Shown: positions 35,573 through 45,637 of the stretch, one piece after another
Layout of the letters: every line of letters starts with the position of its first letter
Numbering within the stretch: the stretch's first letter is position 1
DNA from: Proteobacteria bacterium UBA5122
Lineage (GTDB): Bacteria; Pseudomonadota; Gammaproteobacteria; Tenderiales; Tenderiaceae
NCBI GenBank assembly: GCA_002415485.1
Contig: DHYU01000050.1
Span: 21,472 to 85,471, forward strand
DNA length: 64,000 nt
Direction of reading: 5' to 3'
Program-made: the position numbers and the translations under genes
The notes under the pieces: model-generated
Database searches by the model: none
What the model saw: the letters and a program-made list of their open reading frames with translations, nothing else
What the model was told of the DNA's origin: nothing

Positions 35573-36886
35573 CTAGGCGTAGAAGTCGATTGCGCCGTTT
35601 AGGCCGTCGACACCTTCAACCACTGTATCGCGGCCACTGGCAATCTCATGACCAGCCGAGCCAGATCGCTGATCATCACGACCACCATCTTGTGCCTGCT
35701 GTTGACGGCGATCTTTAAGCGATTGATCGGTCACCTGGGCATCTGCCAAGTTAAAGCCTTGGGCATTCAGCATTTCACGCAGTCGTGGCATAGAGCTATC
35801 TATGATATCTCGTACTGCGGCATGCTGAGAGCTGATCGTTACCCTGGCCTGATCATCATTGAGCTCTATCCTCACCTCGATAGGCCCCAAACGTTCAGGA
35901 TTCAAACGTATTTCAGCAGTTTGCACCTTGTCGCGCACCATCCAGGTAATACGATTGGCAAAGGCATTCGACCAGCCAGGATCCTGAACGGGCAGTGGAA
36001 TGGCGGTCGAAAGCGGCGCGGCTTGAGCCACAGCGACAATAGGTCTAGCCCCATTTATCAATGAAGATGCCGCCGTCATCCATGCCTGAGGCTGCTCGCC
36101 GCCGGATTGACGACCGCCGGAGTTACCCCCCAAATCCGTGCCGCCTCCCCCTTGACCTGTTTGAGCCATTTGATTCATTAAGGCGCTCATCTTAACCTGA
36201 CGAATCACATCAGCTTCTTTCTTTTCTACTGTTTCAGCAACCTTGGGGCGCGCGATCATCTCTTCCGCCTGTTCTGTCGGCGAGGCATTCGCTAGCTCGG
36301 TCGCCAACGGCTTCGAACCCTTGGCTTCCAAGCCAAATTCAGCATTGAATGGCAATGGAACATCGGTACGTCCCTGAACACTCTGCGCGATAACCGCTGC
36401 CGCAGAGGCTGGCATATTCGCCGGTAAAGGCTTGAGCTCCGCTTGAGGAGAAATATACAGTTGATGTTGCTGCAGGAACCCGATAATTGCCTCTTCATCC
36501 CCTTCTTGTAACAGGGCCTGAAACTCCTGCAGCACTCCATCCAACTCAGGTGCGGCACTCACCGGCCCTAGCTCACCGGCCTGTAATTGAGCCAACAGAT
36601 CTTTAAATATCTGCGGCAACTCATTGCTACCGTCTGCAAACAATTGCGGCAGCCCGCTGCCCCCTTCGGCAAACAGTTGCCCCAACAACTCGACAGGCAT
36701 CGCACCTGGCGGCACAGGCAAACGTCCATTGGCCGTCAATGCCTGCCCGGCTGCCATATATTGAGACAAAAACAGACCACCACTAACCAGTTGATTACCC
36801 TCCATTTTTGGAGGAGCCACACTAAAGCCCACCTCTCCACTCTTAGGTGGATTCAGCGATAACAATGGAGAAAGTCCTGTGTTCAT
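35573..36886 (-). CDS. fliK: Flagellar hook-length control protein FliK
   Basis: Secreted molecular ruler that sets hook length and triggers FlhB switching. The 437 residues are Gln/Ala/Pro/Gly-rich, with the FliK C-terminal domain at about residues 300-390 (IRLNPERLGPIEVRIELNDD; MPRLREMLNAQGFNL). Its place before fliL and the sigma-54 promoter support canonical FliK. A second FliK-like gene lies at 13582-14964. Confidence 0.94.
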   Translation of the reverse strand: MNTGLSPLLSLNPPKSGEVGFSVAPPKMEGNQLVSGGLFLSQYMAAGQALTANGRLPVPPGAMPVELLGQLFAEGGSGLPQLFADGSNELPQIFKDLLAQLQAGELGPVSAAPELDGVLQEFQALLQEGDEEAIIGFLQQHQLYISPQAELKPLPANMPASAAAVIAQSVQGRTDVPLPFNAEFGLEAKGSKPLATELANASPTEQAEEMIARPKVAETVEKKEADVIRQVKMSALMNQMAQTGQGGGGTDLGGNSGGRQSGGEQPQAWMTAASSLINGARPIVAVAQAAPLSTAIPLPVQDPGWSNAFANRITWMVRDKVQTAEIRLNPERLGPIEVRIELNDDQARVTISSQHAAVRDIIDSSMPRLREMLNAQGFNLADAQVTDQSLKDRRQQQAQDGGRDDQRSGSAGHEIASGRDTVVEGVDGLNGAIDFYA

Positions 36887-36918
36887 ATCACACCCTTGTT
36901 AGCAATCCAACTTAATAT

Positions 36919-36936
36919 AGGCAAGTTTTATACCAA
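36919..36936 (-). promoter_or_regulatory. Sigma-54 promoter of fliK
   Basis: Minus strand TTGGTATAAAACTTGCCT: GG and GC spaced by 10 bases, TTGG and TTGC boxes intact. The GC is about 35 bases from the fliK ATG. Confidence 0.75.
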
Positions 36937-36993
36937 CAATTGCAGGGTGAATACGAAGGGGGTATCAGCCCAGGATAGGAGACCAAGACGCAA

Positions 36994-37014
36994 CCCCCCG
37001 TAATATACGGGGGG
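36994..37014 (-). terminator. Perfect 9-bp palindromic hairpin after the second cheB
   Basis: CCCCCCGTA-ATA-TACGGGGGG, beginning 6 bases after the cheB stop. The stem is very stable but is followed on the minus strand only by TTGCGTC, so it is a terminator or RNA-stability element between the second che cluster and fliK. Confidence 0.6.
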
Positions 37015-37019
37015 ACCAA

Positions 37020-38087
37020 CTAGTCCTGGATTAGTTTTAAAATATGATCGGAAACCTTATTCAGGGGGACAATGTGGTCAACCCCACCACGGGCAACGGC
37101 CTCACCCGGCATTCCCCAAACCACACTGGTCTTTTCATCCTGCGCAATGGTCTTGGCCCCGGCATCATGCATTTCTTTCAGGCCATCTGCACCATCGGCC
37201 CCCATCCCCGTCAGAATAACACCTGTCGCATTAGGCCCGGCACTTTGAGCCACCGAACGAAACAACACGTCTACTGATGGACGATGCCGATTGACTGGAG
37301 GGCCATCACTCAATTTACACACATAACGGGCACCATCACGCACAACCAGCAAATGAGCACATCCGGGGGCTATGTACGCATGCCCTGGCAAAATTTGCTG
37401 CCCATCTCTCGCCTCACAGACTGACAGCGCTGTATTTTTATCCATGCGCGCAGCAAATGGCGCGCTAAAAGCTTCAGGAATATGCTGCGCAATTACTATG
37501 CCGGGCGTATCAGGCGGCAATCCCATCAACACATCCTTAATCGCCTCCGTTCCCCCTGTAGATGCACCAATCGCAATCAGTTTGTCTGTCGTCTTGTAAT
37601 GACGAGTTGTGGATTTGCTGATCACTGCATCGGCAGAAAATTTGGGCTTGGCTTTTAACGATGACCCGGATAAATTCGCCAATGCTGCCGGCTTAACATT
37701 GGCTGCAACGCGAATCTTAGCAATCAATTCTTCCCGATATTCATTTAGACCATACTGCAAATCAATCTTGGGTTTTGTCACAAAATCAATTGCCCCAAGC
37801 TCAAGTGCTTGCAGTGTAACATCAGCACCTTGCTCAGTCAGGGAGGACACCATTACAACTGGCATTGGCCGCAGCCGCATCAAATTACGCAGGAAGGTCA
37901 ACCCATCCATGCGTGGCATCTCTACATCCAGAGTTAAAACATCAGGATTAAGTTGTTTGATTTTGTCACGAGCAATTAATGGATCCTGCGCTACGCCAAC
38001 AACTTCGATATCGCCAGCGCTCTGCAAGATCTCCGTCAGCATCTGTCTTACGAGTGCTGAATCGTCAACTATAAGTACTTTGATCAT
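37020..38087 (-). CDS. cheB2: Chemotaxis glutamate methylesterase CheB (second system)
   Basis: A 355-residue CheB, distinct in sequence from the main-operon copy. The receiver has phospho-acceptor Asp54 ([11 protein letters not shown]); the methylesterase part has Ser (GASTGGTEA), His (AQHIPEAF) and Asp (GMGADGADG). It is the last gene of the second cluster (STAS-cheY-cheA-cheW-MCP-cheR-cheD-cheB). In Pseudomonas aeruginosa Che2 the CheB2 also ends the operon. Likely substrate: the MCP encoded at 39624-42380. Confidence 0.94.
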   Translation of the reverse strand: MIKVLIVDDSALVRQMLTEILQSAGDIEVVGVAQDPLIARDKIKQLNPDVLTLDVEMPRMDGLTFLRNLMRLRPMPVVMVSSLTEQGADVTLQALELGAIDFVTKPKIDLQYGLNEYREELIAKIRVAANVKPAALANLSGSSLKAKPKFSADAVISKSTTRHYKTTDKLIAIGASTGGTEAIKDVLMGLPPDTPGIVIAQHIPEAFSAPFAARMDKNTALSVCEARDGQQILPGHAYIAPGCAHLLVVRDGARYVCKLSDGPPVNRHRPSVDVLFRSVAQSAGPNATGVILTGMGADGADGLKEMHDAGAKTIAQDEKTSVVWGMPGEAVARGGVDHIVPLNKVSDHILKLIQD

Positions 38088-38098
38088 GCTATCTACAC

Positions 38099-38716
38099 CT
38101 AAAACAAATCAATTTCGCCTTCGATAGGCTTAGACTCCAAGGTATCCAAGTAACGAGTCTCGCGTTCGATAATCGTATTATTGTGCAATGATCTTAGTTT
38201 CTTCATACGGACCTTACCCGACATAGGGTAATACTGAACCTTCCTAGGATAGATATCACCCACATCTTCGGCGATTAGTTTTAGACCTTCCATTCGAATA
38301 AATTCATGCACAAACTGAATATTCTTACTGCCAATATTGGTCATTTTCTCGAGAATCTTACCACCACCAAATATTTTGATCTCAAGATTTTCACGGCGCC
38401 CACCATGCTTCAGTATCGAGTTGATCAATGCCTCCATCGCATAGTTGCCATACCGTGTCGCCATGCTTCCCCATGCAGAGTTGGCATCATGCTGTCTTTC
38501 GGGCTGACTAGCCGGGAGCATAAAGTGATTCATGCCACCGATGCTAAACACCCTGTCTCTGACGCAAGCGGACACACAAGAGCCCAATACAGTAACAATT
38601 ACTTCATCATAGGTAGTAACATAAAACTCACCCGGCAAAATCTTGGCCGCATTTATTTCCTGAGCCTTATCCCAATATCTGTTTATATTCTCAAATCCGG
38701 GGAGCACAGGCTTCAT
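38099..38716 (-). CDS. cheD: Chemoreceptor glutamine deamidase CheD
   Basis: Deamidates specific Gln residues on receptors; in Che2-type systems it acts with CheR2/CheB2. The 205 residues contain the catalytic Cys ([12 protein letters not shown]), the conserved His in GGMNHFMLP and the KIFGGG segment. The ATG at 38716 is preceded by GGAG five bases upstream and gives [15 protein letters not shown], matching the family N-terminus. The ATG at 38749 (with GAGG) is an alternative that would lengthen the protein by 11 residues. It immediately follows cheR. Confidence 0.92.
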   Translation of the reverse strand: MKPVLPGFENINRYWDKAQEINAAKILPGEFYVTTYDEVIVTVLGSCVSACVRDRVFSIGGMNHFMLPASQPERQHDANSAWGSMATRYGNYAMEALINSILKHGGRRENLEIKIFGGGKILEKMTNIGSKNIQFVHEFIRMEGLKLIAEDVGDIYPRKVQYYPMSGKVRMKKLRSLHNNTIIERETRYLDTLESKPIEGEIDLF

Positions 38717-38757
38717 ATCAACTCCACGCATCCTATGCGATGAATGCATTGGCCACC

Positions 38758-39588
38758 TCAATGAGTTTTTCGATAAATTGTCTGCCCCAACAGGCTAAAT
38801 CTATCAGACACTTTATAAAGCGTTTCGGAGTGCCCAACAAACAAATGGCCATCATCTCGAAGCGCATTAGCATATCGATCAAACAAAATCTTCTGGGTAG
38901 GCTTGTCAAAATAAATCACCACATTTCGACAAAAAATTAGGTCCATTTTATTCTTAATTGGCCACTCCCCCATCAAATTCAATTGACGAAAGGTAATCAT
39001 ATCCCTTAACTCCTGGGACACTCTCACTTTACCCTGAGAACCACCTTTGCCACGTAAAAACCATTTCTTAACAACAGAGGCGGGCACTCCCTTAATACGA
39101 TCTTCTGTATAAACACCACTCTGCCCAGTTGCCAATACATTGGTATCCAAGTCAGTTGCCAATATTTTCACATCCCATCCCGACGATTCGGAGATGACCT
39201 CTCGCACAGTCATTGCGATGCTATATGGCTCCTCCCCTGTCGAACATCCCGCTGACCAGATGCGAATCTTCCTGGTGGCCTGGTTCTGCTTCATCAAATT
39301 AGGTAATAAGGTTGTCTTTAAGAACTGAAAATGGTGATCCTCTCTAAAGAATGCAGTCAGGTTCGTCGTCACCGAATTGATAAAGTTACCAATCTCAGGA
39401 TTCGACGAATCCTCGAGCATGGAACAATATTTTTTGAAATCAGCCACACCAAGCTGTCTCAAGCGTCTAGCAAGGCGACTATACACCATATCACGTTTGC
39501 CTTCGCTTAAACTGATTCCAGTATGCTCACGAACCAGGACTCTGATTTTTTCAAAATCACTGTCGCTTAATTCAAACTCCTTAGACAT
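38758..39588 (-). CDS. cheR: Chemotaxis protein methyltransferase CheR (second system)
   Basis: Methylates receptor Glu residues with SAM. The 276 residues have the N-terminal helical domain (about 1-85), the SAM site (RIWSAGCSTGEEPYSIAM), NVLATGQSGVY and ALNYLD-equivalent GEWPIKNKMDLIFCRNVVIYF. It directly follows the MCP gene, whose last five residues (EWEEF) form a CheR-tethering signal. It is the only cheR in the window. Confidence 0.95.
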   Translation of the reverse strand: MSKEFELSDSDFEKIRVLVREHTGISLSEGKRDMVYSRLARRLRQLGVADFKKYCSMLEDSSNPEIGNFINSVTTNLTAFFREDHHFQFLKTTLLPNLMKQNQATRKIRIWSAGCSTGEEPYSIAMTVREVISESSGWDVKILATDLDTNVLATGQSGVYTEDRIKGVPASVVKKWFLRGKGGSQGKVRVSQELRDMITFRQLNLMGEWPIKNKMDLIFCRNVVIYFDKPTQKILFDRYANALRDDGHLFVGHSETLYKVSDRFSLLGQTIYRKTH

Positions 39589-39623
39589 CGTATTTACCCG
39601 TCCTAAACTAGAACATTAAAGGC

Positions 39624-42380
39624 CTAGAATTCTTCCCATTCACCGCCATCGGCATCATTCGAACGACCGGCACTTGGCTTCCTAGGGGCAGCTGTTTTCC
39701 GCGCAGGGGCTGGGCGTGAAGCTGGCGCGGATGGAGCAGCTGTGCGACGGGCTGGCTGGCGAGCGTTATGATTATCAACACCCACATTGAAAAACTCCAT
39801 CATCGTCAGCATGCCTTTCGCCTGTTCATCCATGGACTCACTCGCAGCAGCTGCCTCTTCCACCAACGCAGCATTCTGTTGTGTCACCTCATCCATCGAC
39901 ATCACAGCTTTATTAACTTGCTCGATACCTGCAGATTGCTCCTGACTTGCAGCGGCAATCTCAGCAATAATATCGCTAACCTTTTTAACCGAATTCACAA
40001 TTTCTTCCAGAGTATCACCTGATTCATTCACCAGACGAGAGCCCTCTTCGACCTTTTCTACGCTATCTTTTATCAGCGTTTTAATCTCTTTGGCGGCTGA
40101 AGCACTACGCTGCGCCAGACTTCTCACTTCAGACGCAACAACCGCAAAACCTCTTCCTTGCTCTCCTGCACGTGCTGCCTCCACGGCCGCATTTAGTGCC
40201 AACAAATTAGTTTGGAAGGCGATCTCATCAATAACACCGATGATGTCGGCAATTTTCTTGCTCGCCGCATTGATCTCGGCCATGGCTGATACTGCATTAC
40301 CAACAACATCACCACCTTTCTCGGCTTGCTGACGGGCACTGGATGCCAATTGGTTTGCCTGTCTTGCATTGTCAGCATTCTGTTTCACGGTACCTGTTAG
40401 CTGCTCCATGCTAGATGCAGTCTCTTCCAGGGAAGATGCCTGCTCTTCGGTCCGCTGACTCAAGTCAGAATTACCCTGCGCGATCTCTGAAGATGAGGTT
40501 TGAATATTTTCGGATGTTTCTCTGATCTTGATTACCATGTCCTTCAAATTGGCCATCGACGAATTGATAGCGTCTTTAAGGACACCAAACTCACCTCCAT
40601 AATCATTAACAACACTATTGGTCAGATCACCATCAGATAGGCTCTTGATGACTGTAATCCCTTCACGCAGAGGAGCAACCATCGAGTCAATGAGATTATT
40701 CACAGACTCAGACAAACCACGCATAAAACCTTCGTATCGACTTGAATCGATACGCTTATCAAGATCACCTTGAGATGCAGCCTTAATCAGCTCACGCACT
40801 TGAGATTCAGCATCTTTTTGTTCGGTAATGTCTTTCCACTCAACCATATTCCCCATGTAATTTCCTTTGGAGTCAGTGATCGCAGTGGCATTAACTTCAA
40901 ACTCTAGATCCAGGAGCTTGATCTCTGCCTTGGCAGGCAAGCGAGATAGATCAGATAATAATGAGCGTTGATGTGCAGGATTCTTGTGGAACTGGTCAAT
41001 ATTCTGGCCAACCAACTTATCTGGATCCAACCTTGGAAACACCTTGCGTAGTTCACTTATACGGCGACGCAACAACTCAACAACAGATGAGTTCACATAG
41101 GTGATATTTAAATCTTCATCACACAGCATCAATGCGCTAGTAGAGCTATCAACAGCAGACTTCAGTCGTGACACCTCCATCTCCCGGGCTCTTTGCTCGG
41201 TCACATCTGCCCACTCCAAAGAGTTACCGATATACTCTCCAGCCATGTCAAACAGGGCGCACACATTAATATTAAATATTAAAGGTCCTACCTTGATATC
41301 TGTGCTGTACGGCAAATTAGATGGATCGGCTAACAGTTTACGCTGATGGCTCGGGTTCTTATGAAAGATATCTATACATGTCCCCAGTGCCGAAGAAACA
41401 CTAAAGCCTGGATATAACTGTCTCAGGGTACTTTCATTTTTCGTGAGCAACTCAATGGTGGCCGTGTTGGCATAGGTGATCACCAAGTCTCTATCGATCA
41501 TCATGACCGGAGTCATTGAGTTTTGCACTGCTGCCTGCAGCCGAACCACCTCGTTTTCTTTCTGACGCAACTCTGTTACATCGGACCACTCCAAGGTATT
41601 CCCAATGTAATTACCGGCATCATCAAGCATCGCGGTAATATTCAATTGGAATGTCAGCGGCCCTACTTTGATATCTGTTTTGTAGGGAAAATTTGCCTGA
41701 TTAGCCAATATTTTTCTCTGGTGAGAGGGGTTTTTATGGAATTGATCGATACACTCTCCAAGCAGATCCTTTGGATTCAGCCCTGGGAATATAGATCTTA
41801 GTACATCTACGTTTTTGCTTAACAAATCCACCGTTGCTTGATTGGCATATGTAATCTTAAGATCCCTATCGATCATCATAATCGCAGTCATGGACCCAGA
41901 CACAGCTGAACGCAACTCCAACACCTGTTTCTTCAGCGATTCATAGTCCGTTTTTTCAACCTGAATCATATTTGCGCTCATGTTTGTTTGCTCCTTGTGC
42001 ACTGGGTTTGTATTTGATTTATTGATTATTTCTAATAAGTATTGTGTCAACTCATCAGCACTATGCTGCATCGACCCCTTATTAGTCTCGGCTGAAAACT
42101 TTATTAACTCAGCTTTTATTTTGTGAACAATTGTCTCGTCTAGATGCAGCCTGTTCAACCACGCTTCATCCAGTTTTTCACCCTGCCCCCCGGACGCTGA
42201 TGCATCTAAGGCGCTCGAGACAAAATGACAGAAATTAAATACCTGGTAATTTGAAATGGGTGGCGAAAAACCAAACTCCGTTGGTGCTGAGAGAATTTCA
42301 TCGAACAAATAATGCTCAAACTCAGATATCACGGACTTATCCAGCGCTGCCGTGCCGCGCTGTTTGCTATTCGTGCTCAT
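39624..42380 (-). CDS. Soluble chemoreceptor with three PAS domains and C-terminal tether (MCP)
   Basis: A 918-residue methyl-accepting protein with no membrane segment, so cytoplasmic. After an unassigned N-terminal region (about 1-145) come three tandem related PAS domains (about 150-270, 275-395, 398-515), each with (I/L)TY(A/V)N, a HKNP(S/A)HQR segment and a closing EW(S/A/K)D(V/I)TE. Two HAMP-like segments (about 525-620) and the signalling coiled coil follow, with tip [20 protein letters not shown]. The tail ends EWEEF, a CheR/CheB-binding pentapeptide. The ATG at 42380 follows GGGGG closely; a GTG two codons earlier is possible. Ligand unknown (PAS cofactors such as heme or FAD possible). 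Confidence 0.93.
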   Translation of the reverse strand: MSTNSKQRGTAALDKSVISEFEHYLFDEILSAPTEFGFSPPISNYQVFNFCHFVSSALDASASGGQGEKLDEAWLNRLHLDETIVHKIKAELIKFSAETNKGSMQHSADELTQYLLEIINKSNTNPVHKEQTNMSANMIQVEKTDYESLKKQVLELRSAVSGSMTAIMMIDRDLKITYANQATVDLLSKNVDVLRSIFPGLNPKDLLGECIDQFHKNPSHQRKILANQANFPYKTDIKVGPLTFQLNITAMLDDAGNYIGNTLEWSDVTELRQKENEVVRLQAAVQNSMTPVMMIDRDLVITYANTATIELLTKNESTLRQLYPGFSVSSALGTCIDIFHKNPSHQRKLLADPSNLPYSTDIKVGPLIFNINVCALFDMAGEYIGNSLEWADVTEQRAREMEVSRLKSAVDSSTSALMLCDEDLNITYVNSSVVELLRRRISELRKVFPRLDPDKLVGQNIDQFHKNPAHQRSLLSDLSRLPAKAEIKLLDLEFEVNATAITDSKGNYMGNMVEWKDITEQKDAESQVRELIKAASQGDLDKRIDSSRYEGFMRGLSESVNNLIDSMVAPLREGITVIKSLSDGDLTNSVVNDYGGEFGVLKDAINSSMANLKDMVIKIRETSENIQTSSSEIAQGNSDLSQRTEEQASSLEETASSMEQLTGTVKQNADNARQANQLASSARQQAEKGGDVVGNAVSAMAEINAASKKIADIIGVIDEIAFQTNLLALNAAVEAARAGEQGRGFAVVASEVRSLAQRSASAAKEIKTLIKDSVEKVEEGSRLVNESGDTLEEIVNSVKKVSDIIAEIAAASQEQSAGIEQVNKAVMSMDEVTQQNAALVEEAAAASESMDEQAKGMLTMMEFFNVGVDNHNARQPARRTAAPSAPASRPAPARKTAAPRKPSAGRSNDADGGEWEEF

Positions 42381-42482
42381 TGCCACCCCCAGCAGTGATT
42401 CCCCATTAATAAACGGGAATTAAATTTTATGGTGATTGTTTTTATGGCTGTATACGAGCCAAGATGAAAAGCTGTTGTGCGC

Positions 42483-42551
42483 TCAACAAACCCGTACATT
42501 ACGACCATCGATCGTACGCACAAACTGACATTCTGCCAGCATTGGCTGCAT
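42483..42551 (-). CDS. Possible 22-residue peptide between cheW and the MCP
   Basis: Reads MQPMLAECQFVRTIDGRNVRVC. It has no clear ribosome-binding site but a protein-like composition, and lies in the otherwise unexplained 175-base gap. It may be a gene remnant or chance. Confidence 0.2.
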   Translation of the reverse strand: MQPMLAECQFVRTIDGRNVRVC

Positions 42552-42555
42552 ACCA

Positions 42556-43071
42556 TTAATCACGGACTAAACGCCCAGCTTCAGCGACAATGCTACTATT
42601 CAGCAAATGATCTATATCCAACACAATGATCATCTTTTCATCGATCGTCGCCAAGCCTTTAACAAAATCTGTACTTATTGCTTGACCAAAATCAGGGGCC
42701 GCTTTCAGTGCATCTTCATTGATATTGTAAACTTCTGAAACTGCATCCACGACGATCCCCATTGTGCGCTCGCCCTTCTCGCCCTTAATTTTGAGGACGA
42801 TTACAACAGTCGTTGGGCCATACGCAATCGCCTCCAGCCTGAATCGCTCGCGCAAATCAAAGATCGGGACAATCGTTCCACGCAAGTTGATCACACCTTT
42901 GATATACGCTGGTGTATTTGGGATAGGCGTTACTTGATCCCAGCCCTTGATCTCCTGCACTCGCAGGATATCCACGCCGTACTCTTCGCCGGCCAACATA
43001 AAGGTCAGATACTGGTTACCTTCGCCATTCATTCCCAAGACTTCATTATCCATTCTGTGCACCGTATTCAT
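42556..43071 (-). CDS. cheW2: Chemotaxis coupling protein CheW (second system)
   Basis: A 171-residue adaptor of the second array, with AYIKGVINLRGTIVPIFDLRERF and VGIVVDAVSEV equivalents (MGIVVDAVSEVYNINEDALK). It has a short N-terminal extension before the CheW fold. It follows cheA (9-base gap) and precedes the soluble MCP by 175 bases, consistent with a dedicated CheA-CheW-MCP signalling unit. Confidence 0.95.
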   Translation of the reverse strand: MNTVHRMDNEVLGMNGEGNQYLTFMLAGEEYGVDILRVQEIKGWDQVTPIPNTPAYIKGVINLRGTIVPIFDLRERFRLEAIAYGPTTVVIVLKIKGEKGERTMGIVVDAVSEVYNINEDALKAAPDFGQAISTDFVKGLATIDEKMIIVLDIDHLLNSSIVAEAGRLVRD

Positions 43072-43080
43072 AGTTATCTC

Positions 43081-45219
43081 CTAGGCTGCTGCCGAAGCTG
43101 CTGCCCGTTTTTTGATGCGTTCTTTGGATAGCTTTACCAATCCTGGGATATCTAGGATCAACGCAACTGTACCATCCCCAAGAATTGTCGCACCCGACAG
43201 GCCATCTACCCGCTTGAAATTTGATTCCAGGCTCTTGATCACTACTTGTTGCTGACCCAATAGATCGTCAACAAAAATGCCAGCCAACTGACCATCCCCC
43301 TCAACGACTACCAGCAGTCCATTGATCAACTCTTTATTGTCACACTTGGTATTAAATACCTTATGCAGCCGCAGGATAGGCACATACTCATCGCGCAGTC
43401 TATAAAGCTCAGAATCAGAAGCAATAGACTTCACATTCTCTTTGCGGATTTGCAGAGATTCGATAATAGAGACTAGCGGGACAATGTATGTTTGATCGCC
43501 CAAACGTACCAACTGGCCATCAAGAATAGCCAATGTCAAAGGAAGGCGGATGGTAAATCTCGACCCTTTTCCGGGTATTGAAAGCACCTCGATCGCACCA
43601 CTCAAGTCCTTAATATTCTTCTTCACCACATCCATGCCGACGCCCCGGCCAGACACGTCACTGATCTGATCTGCGGTTGAAAATCCTGGATAAAAAATGA
43701 GCTCATTAACCTTTTCTGCGGACAACTCATCACCCGCGTTTATCAGCCCTTTTTCAATTGCTTTGTTCTTGATCTTCTCTGTATTCAGACCAGCACCATC
43801 ATCACTAATTTCGATGACAATATTACCGCCTTGGTGATAGGCATTCAGATGAAGCGTAGCGACTGCAGGTTTGCCAAGAGATGCACGCACTTCAGGTTTT
43901 TCAATGCCATGATCCAATGCATTGCGTACAAGATGGACTAATGGATCACCGATCTTTTCCATAACTGTTTTATCAAGCTCGGTGTTCTCGCCCGAGAGCT
44001 TGAGTTCAACGTTCTTACCCATTTTTTGACTTAAATCGTGCACCAGCCTGGGAAAACGATTAAATGCAAAACTGATAGGCAACATACGAATACGCATTAC
44101 ATTTTCTTGTAATTCACGCGTATGATGCTCCAACTCGGCCAACCCTTCCTGTAGGCGCTGGACCTTATCCATCGTAAAGTCTTCGCCTAGTTGATTGAGC
44201 ATCGACTGGGTAATAACAAGCTCGCCGACCATATTGATCAACGCATCTACCTTATCAATCCCGACACGAATCGAACCCGATTCAGTACTGGGGGGCGCTG
44301 CTTTTCTCGCAACGGCGGATTTTTCTTCAGTTTTTGGTGGAGCGATTGGTGGAGCTTCTTTGGGTTGAGCTGCTGCGACAGCCGCAGCTTTAGCAACAGG
44401 TGCTGGCGCTGCCGGCGCAGTCGTTTTACTAGCAGGTGCCGCTACCGGGGCAACCGCCACTGTTTCTACTGTTGTTGCCTTTTGCTCACCACCGATAATG
44501 GTTAATTCCAACTCACAATCATCATCCACCCAAGCGAATACATCACGAATTTGGGCCTCATCGGCATCGCCAATATATTCAATCTCCCACGACAGAAAAC
44601 AGTCTTCAGGATCAATATCGGCAAATGAAGGTAGCCCACTATCATTCACCTTGACCTGGATGGTGCCCAGATCGGACAATTCTTCGAATAAACGAACAGG
44701 ATCATTCCCTGTCTTGAACAGATGAGAAAGCGGTTTAAAACGAATGTGCCATCCTGAACCAACCATAACTTCCGGATGATCCGACAAAGAGGTGTGATCA
44801 ACACCAGAAACATCATTGTCTGGCTCCTCTCCACCTTTCAACAATCGTTCTAATTGCTGCTGTACTTCGGCCGCGTGCTCTGCATCAATATCTTGGCCCG
44901 TCTTTAGGGCATTCAGCATTTCGCGCAACACATCCACCGAGGTCAGCATCAAATCTACCGCAGGCTGGGTGACATTGCGCTTTCCATCACGCATTTCATC
45001 CAGCAAGGTTTCCAATACGTGTGTAAAACTGGCGACAGCATTCAAGCCAAACGTGCCACTGCCTCCCTTTATCGAATGGGCTGCACGAAATATTGTGTTA
45101 ATACTGTCTTGATCAGCGGCACCTACATCAAGCTCCAGGAGCTCGCTTTCCATGATGTCGAGTCCTTCAAAACTCTCCTCATAGAAAGTGTCGAGAAACT
45201 GACTGACATCAATACTCAT
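43081..45219 (-). CDS. cheA2: Chemotaxis histidine kinase CheA (second system)
   Basis: A 712-residue CheA. P1 has the phosphorylated His48 (FRAAHSIKGGSGTF). A P2-like domain is suggested at about residues 155-250 (WHIRFKPLSHLFKTGNDP; CFLSWEIEYIG), unlike the main CheA. An Ala/Pro/Lys linker precedes P3, P4 (LVRNALDHGIEKP; DDGAGLN; DVSGRGVGMDVVKKNI) and P5. It lies between cheY and cheW of the second cluster. The P2-like domain makes it clearly not a recent copy of the main cheA. Confidence 0.95.
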   Translation of the reverse strand: MSIDVSQFLDTFYEESFEGLDIMESELLELDVGAADQDSINTIFRAAHSIKGGSGTFGLNAVASFTHVLETLLDEMRDGKRNVTQPAVDLMLTSVDVLREMLNALKTGQDIDAEHAAEVQQQLERLLKGGEEPDNDVSGVDHTSLSDHPEVMVGSGWHIRFKPLSHLFKTGNDPVRLFEELSDLGTIQVKVNDSGLPSFADIDPEDCFLSWEIEYIGDADEAQIRDVFAWVDDDCELELTIIGGEQKATTVETVAVAPVAAPASKTTAPAAPAPVAKAAAVAAAQPKEAPPIAPPKTEEKSAVARKAAPPSTESGSIRVGIDKVDALINMVGELVITQSMLNQLGEDFTMDKVQRLQEGLAELEHHTRELQENVMRIRMLPISFAFNRFPRLVHDLSQKMGKNVELKLSGENTELDKTVMEKIGDPLVHLVRNALDHGIEKPEVRASLGKPAVATLHLNAYHQGGNIVIEISDDGAGLNTEKIKNKAIEKGLINAGDELSAEKVNELIFYPGFSTADQISDVSGRGVGMDVVKKNIKDLSGAIEVLSIPGKGSRFTIRLPLTLAILDGQLVRLGDQTYIVPLVSIIESLQIRKENVKSIASDSELYRLRDEYVPILRLHKVFNTKCDNKELINGLLVVVEGDGQLAGIFVDDLLGQQQVVIKSLESNFKRVDGLSGATILGDGTVALILDIPGLVKLSKERIKKRAAASAAA

Positions 45220-45223
45220 GGGA

Positions 45224-45586
45224 TTACCTCAATACTTTTTTGATAGTGGCGAGTAATTGATCCGGGTTGAATGGTTTGACAATCCATCCCGTAGCCCCCG
45301 CAGCCTTGCCTTCTGCCTTTTTATCCGAACCTGATTCAGTCGTCAGCATCAACATAGGTGTAAACCGGAAATTGGGTAACGCACGCAGCTCGCGAATCAG
45401 GGATATACCATCCATATTTGGCATGTTGACGTCGGTGATTACCAAGTCAACCTTATTGCTTTTAGCCTTTGATAGGGCATCAACCCCATCTACAGCATCT
45501 ACCACCGTATAACCGGCACCTTTTAATGTAAATACCACCATTTGACGCATGGACGCTGAATCATCTACTGCAAGTATCGTCGGCAT
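45224..45586 (-). CDS. cheY2: CheY-like response regulator (second system)
   Basis: A 120-residue single receiver domain: acidic pair at residues 8-9, phospho-acceptor Asp52 (ITDVNMPNMDG), Thr in MLTTES and Lys in VKPFNP. It is upstream of cheA with a 4-base gap. Whether it contacts the flagellar motor is unknown; in the Pseudomonas Che2 system the CheY2 does not act like the motor-binding CheY. It may buffer phosphate or have another target. Confidence 0.93.
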   Translation of the reverse strand: MPTILAVDDSASMRQMVVFTLKGAGYTVVDAVDGVDALSKAKSNKVDLVITDVNMPNMDGISLIRELRALPNFRFTPMLMLTTESGSDKKAEGKAAGATGWIVKPFNPDQLLATIKKVLR

Positions 45587-45637
45587 GTTGCTTCCCCCGT
45601 TATACCTAATGCTACTCAGGTATTACCTGTGTCCTAA

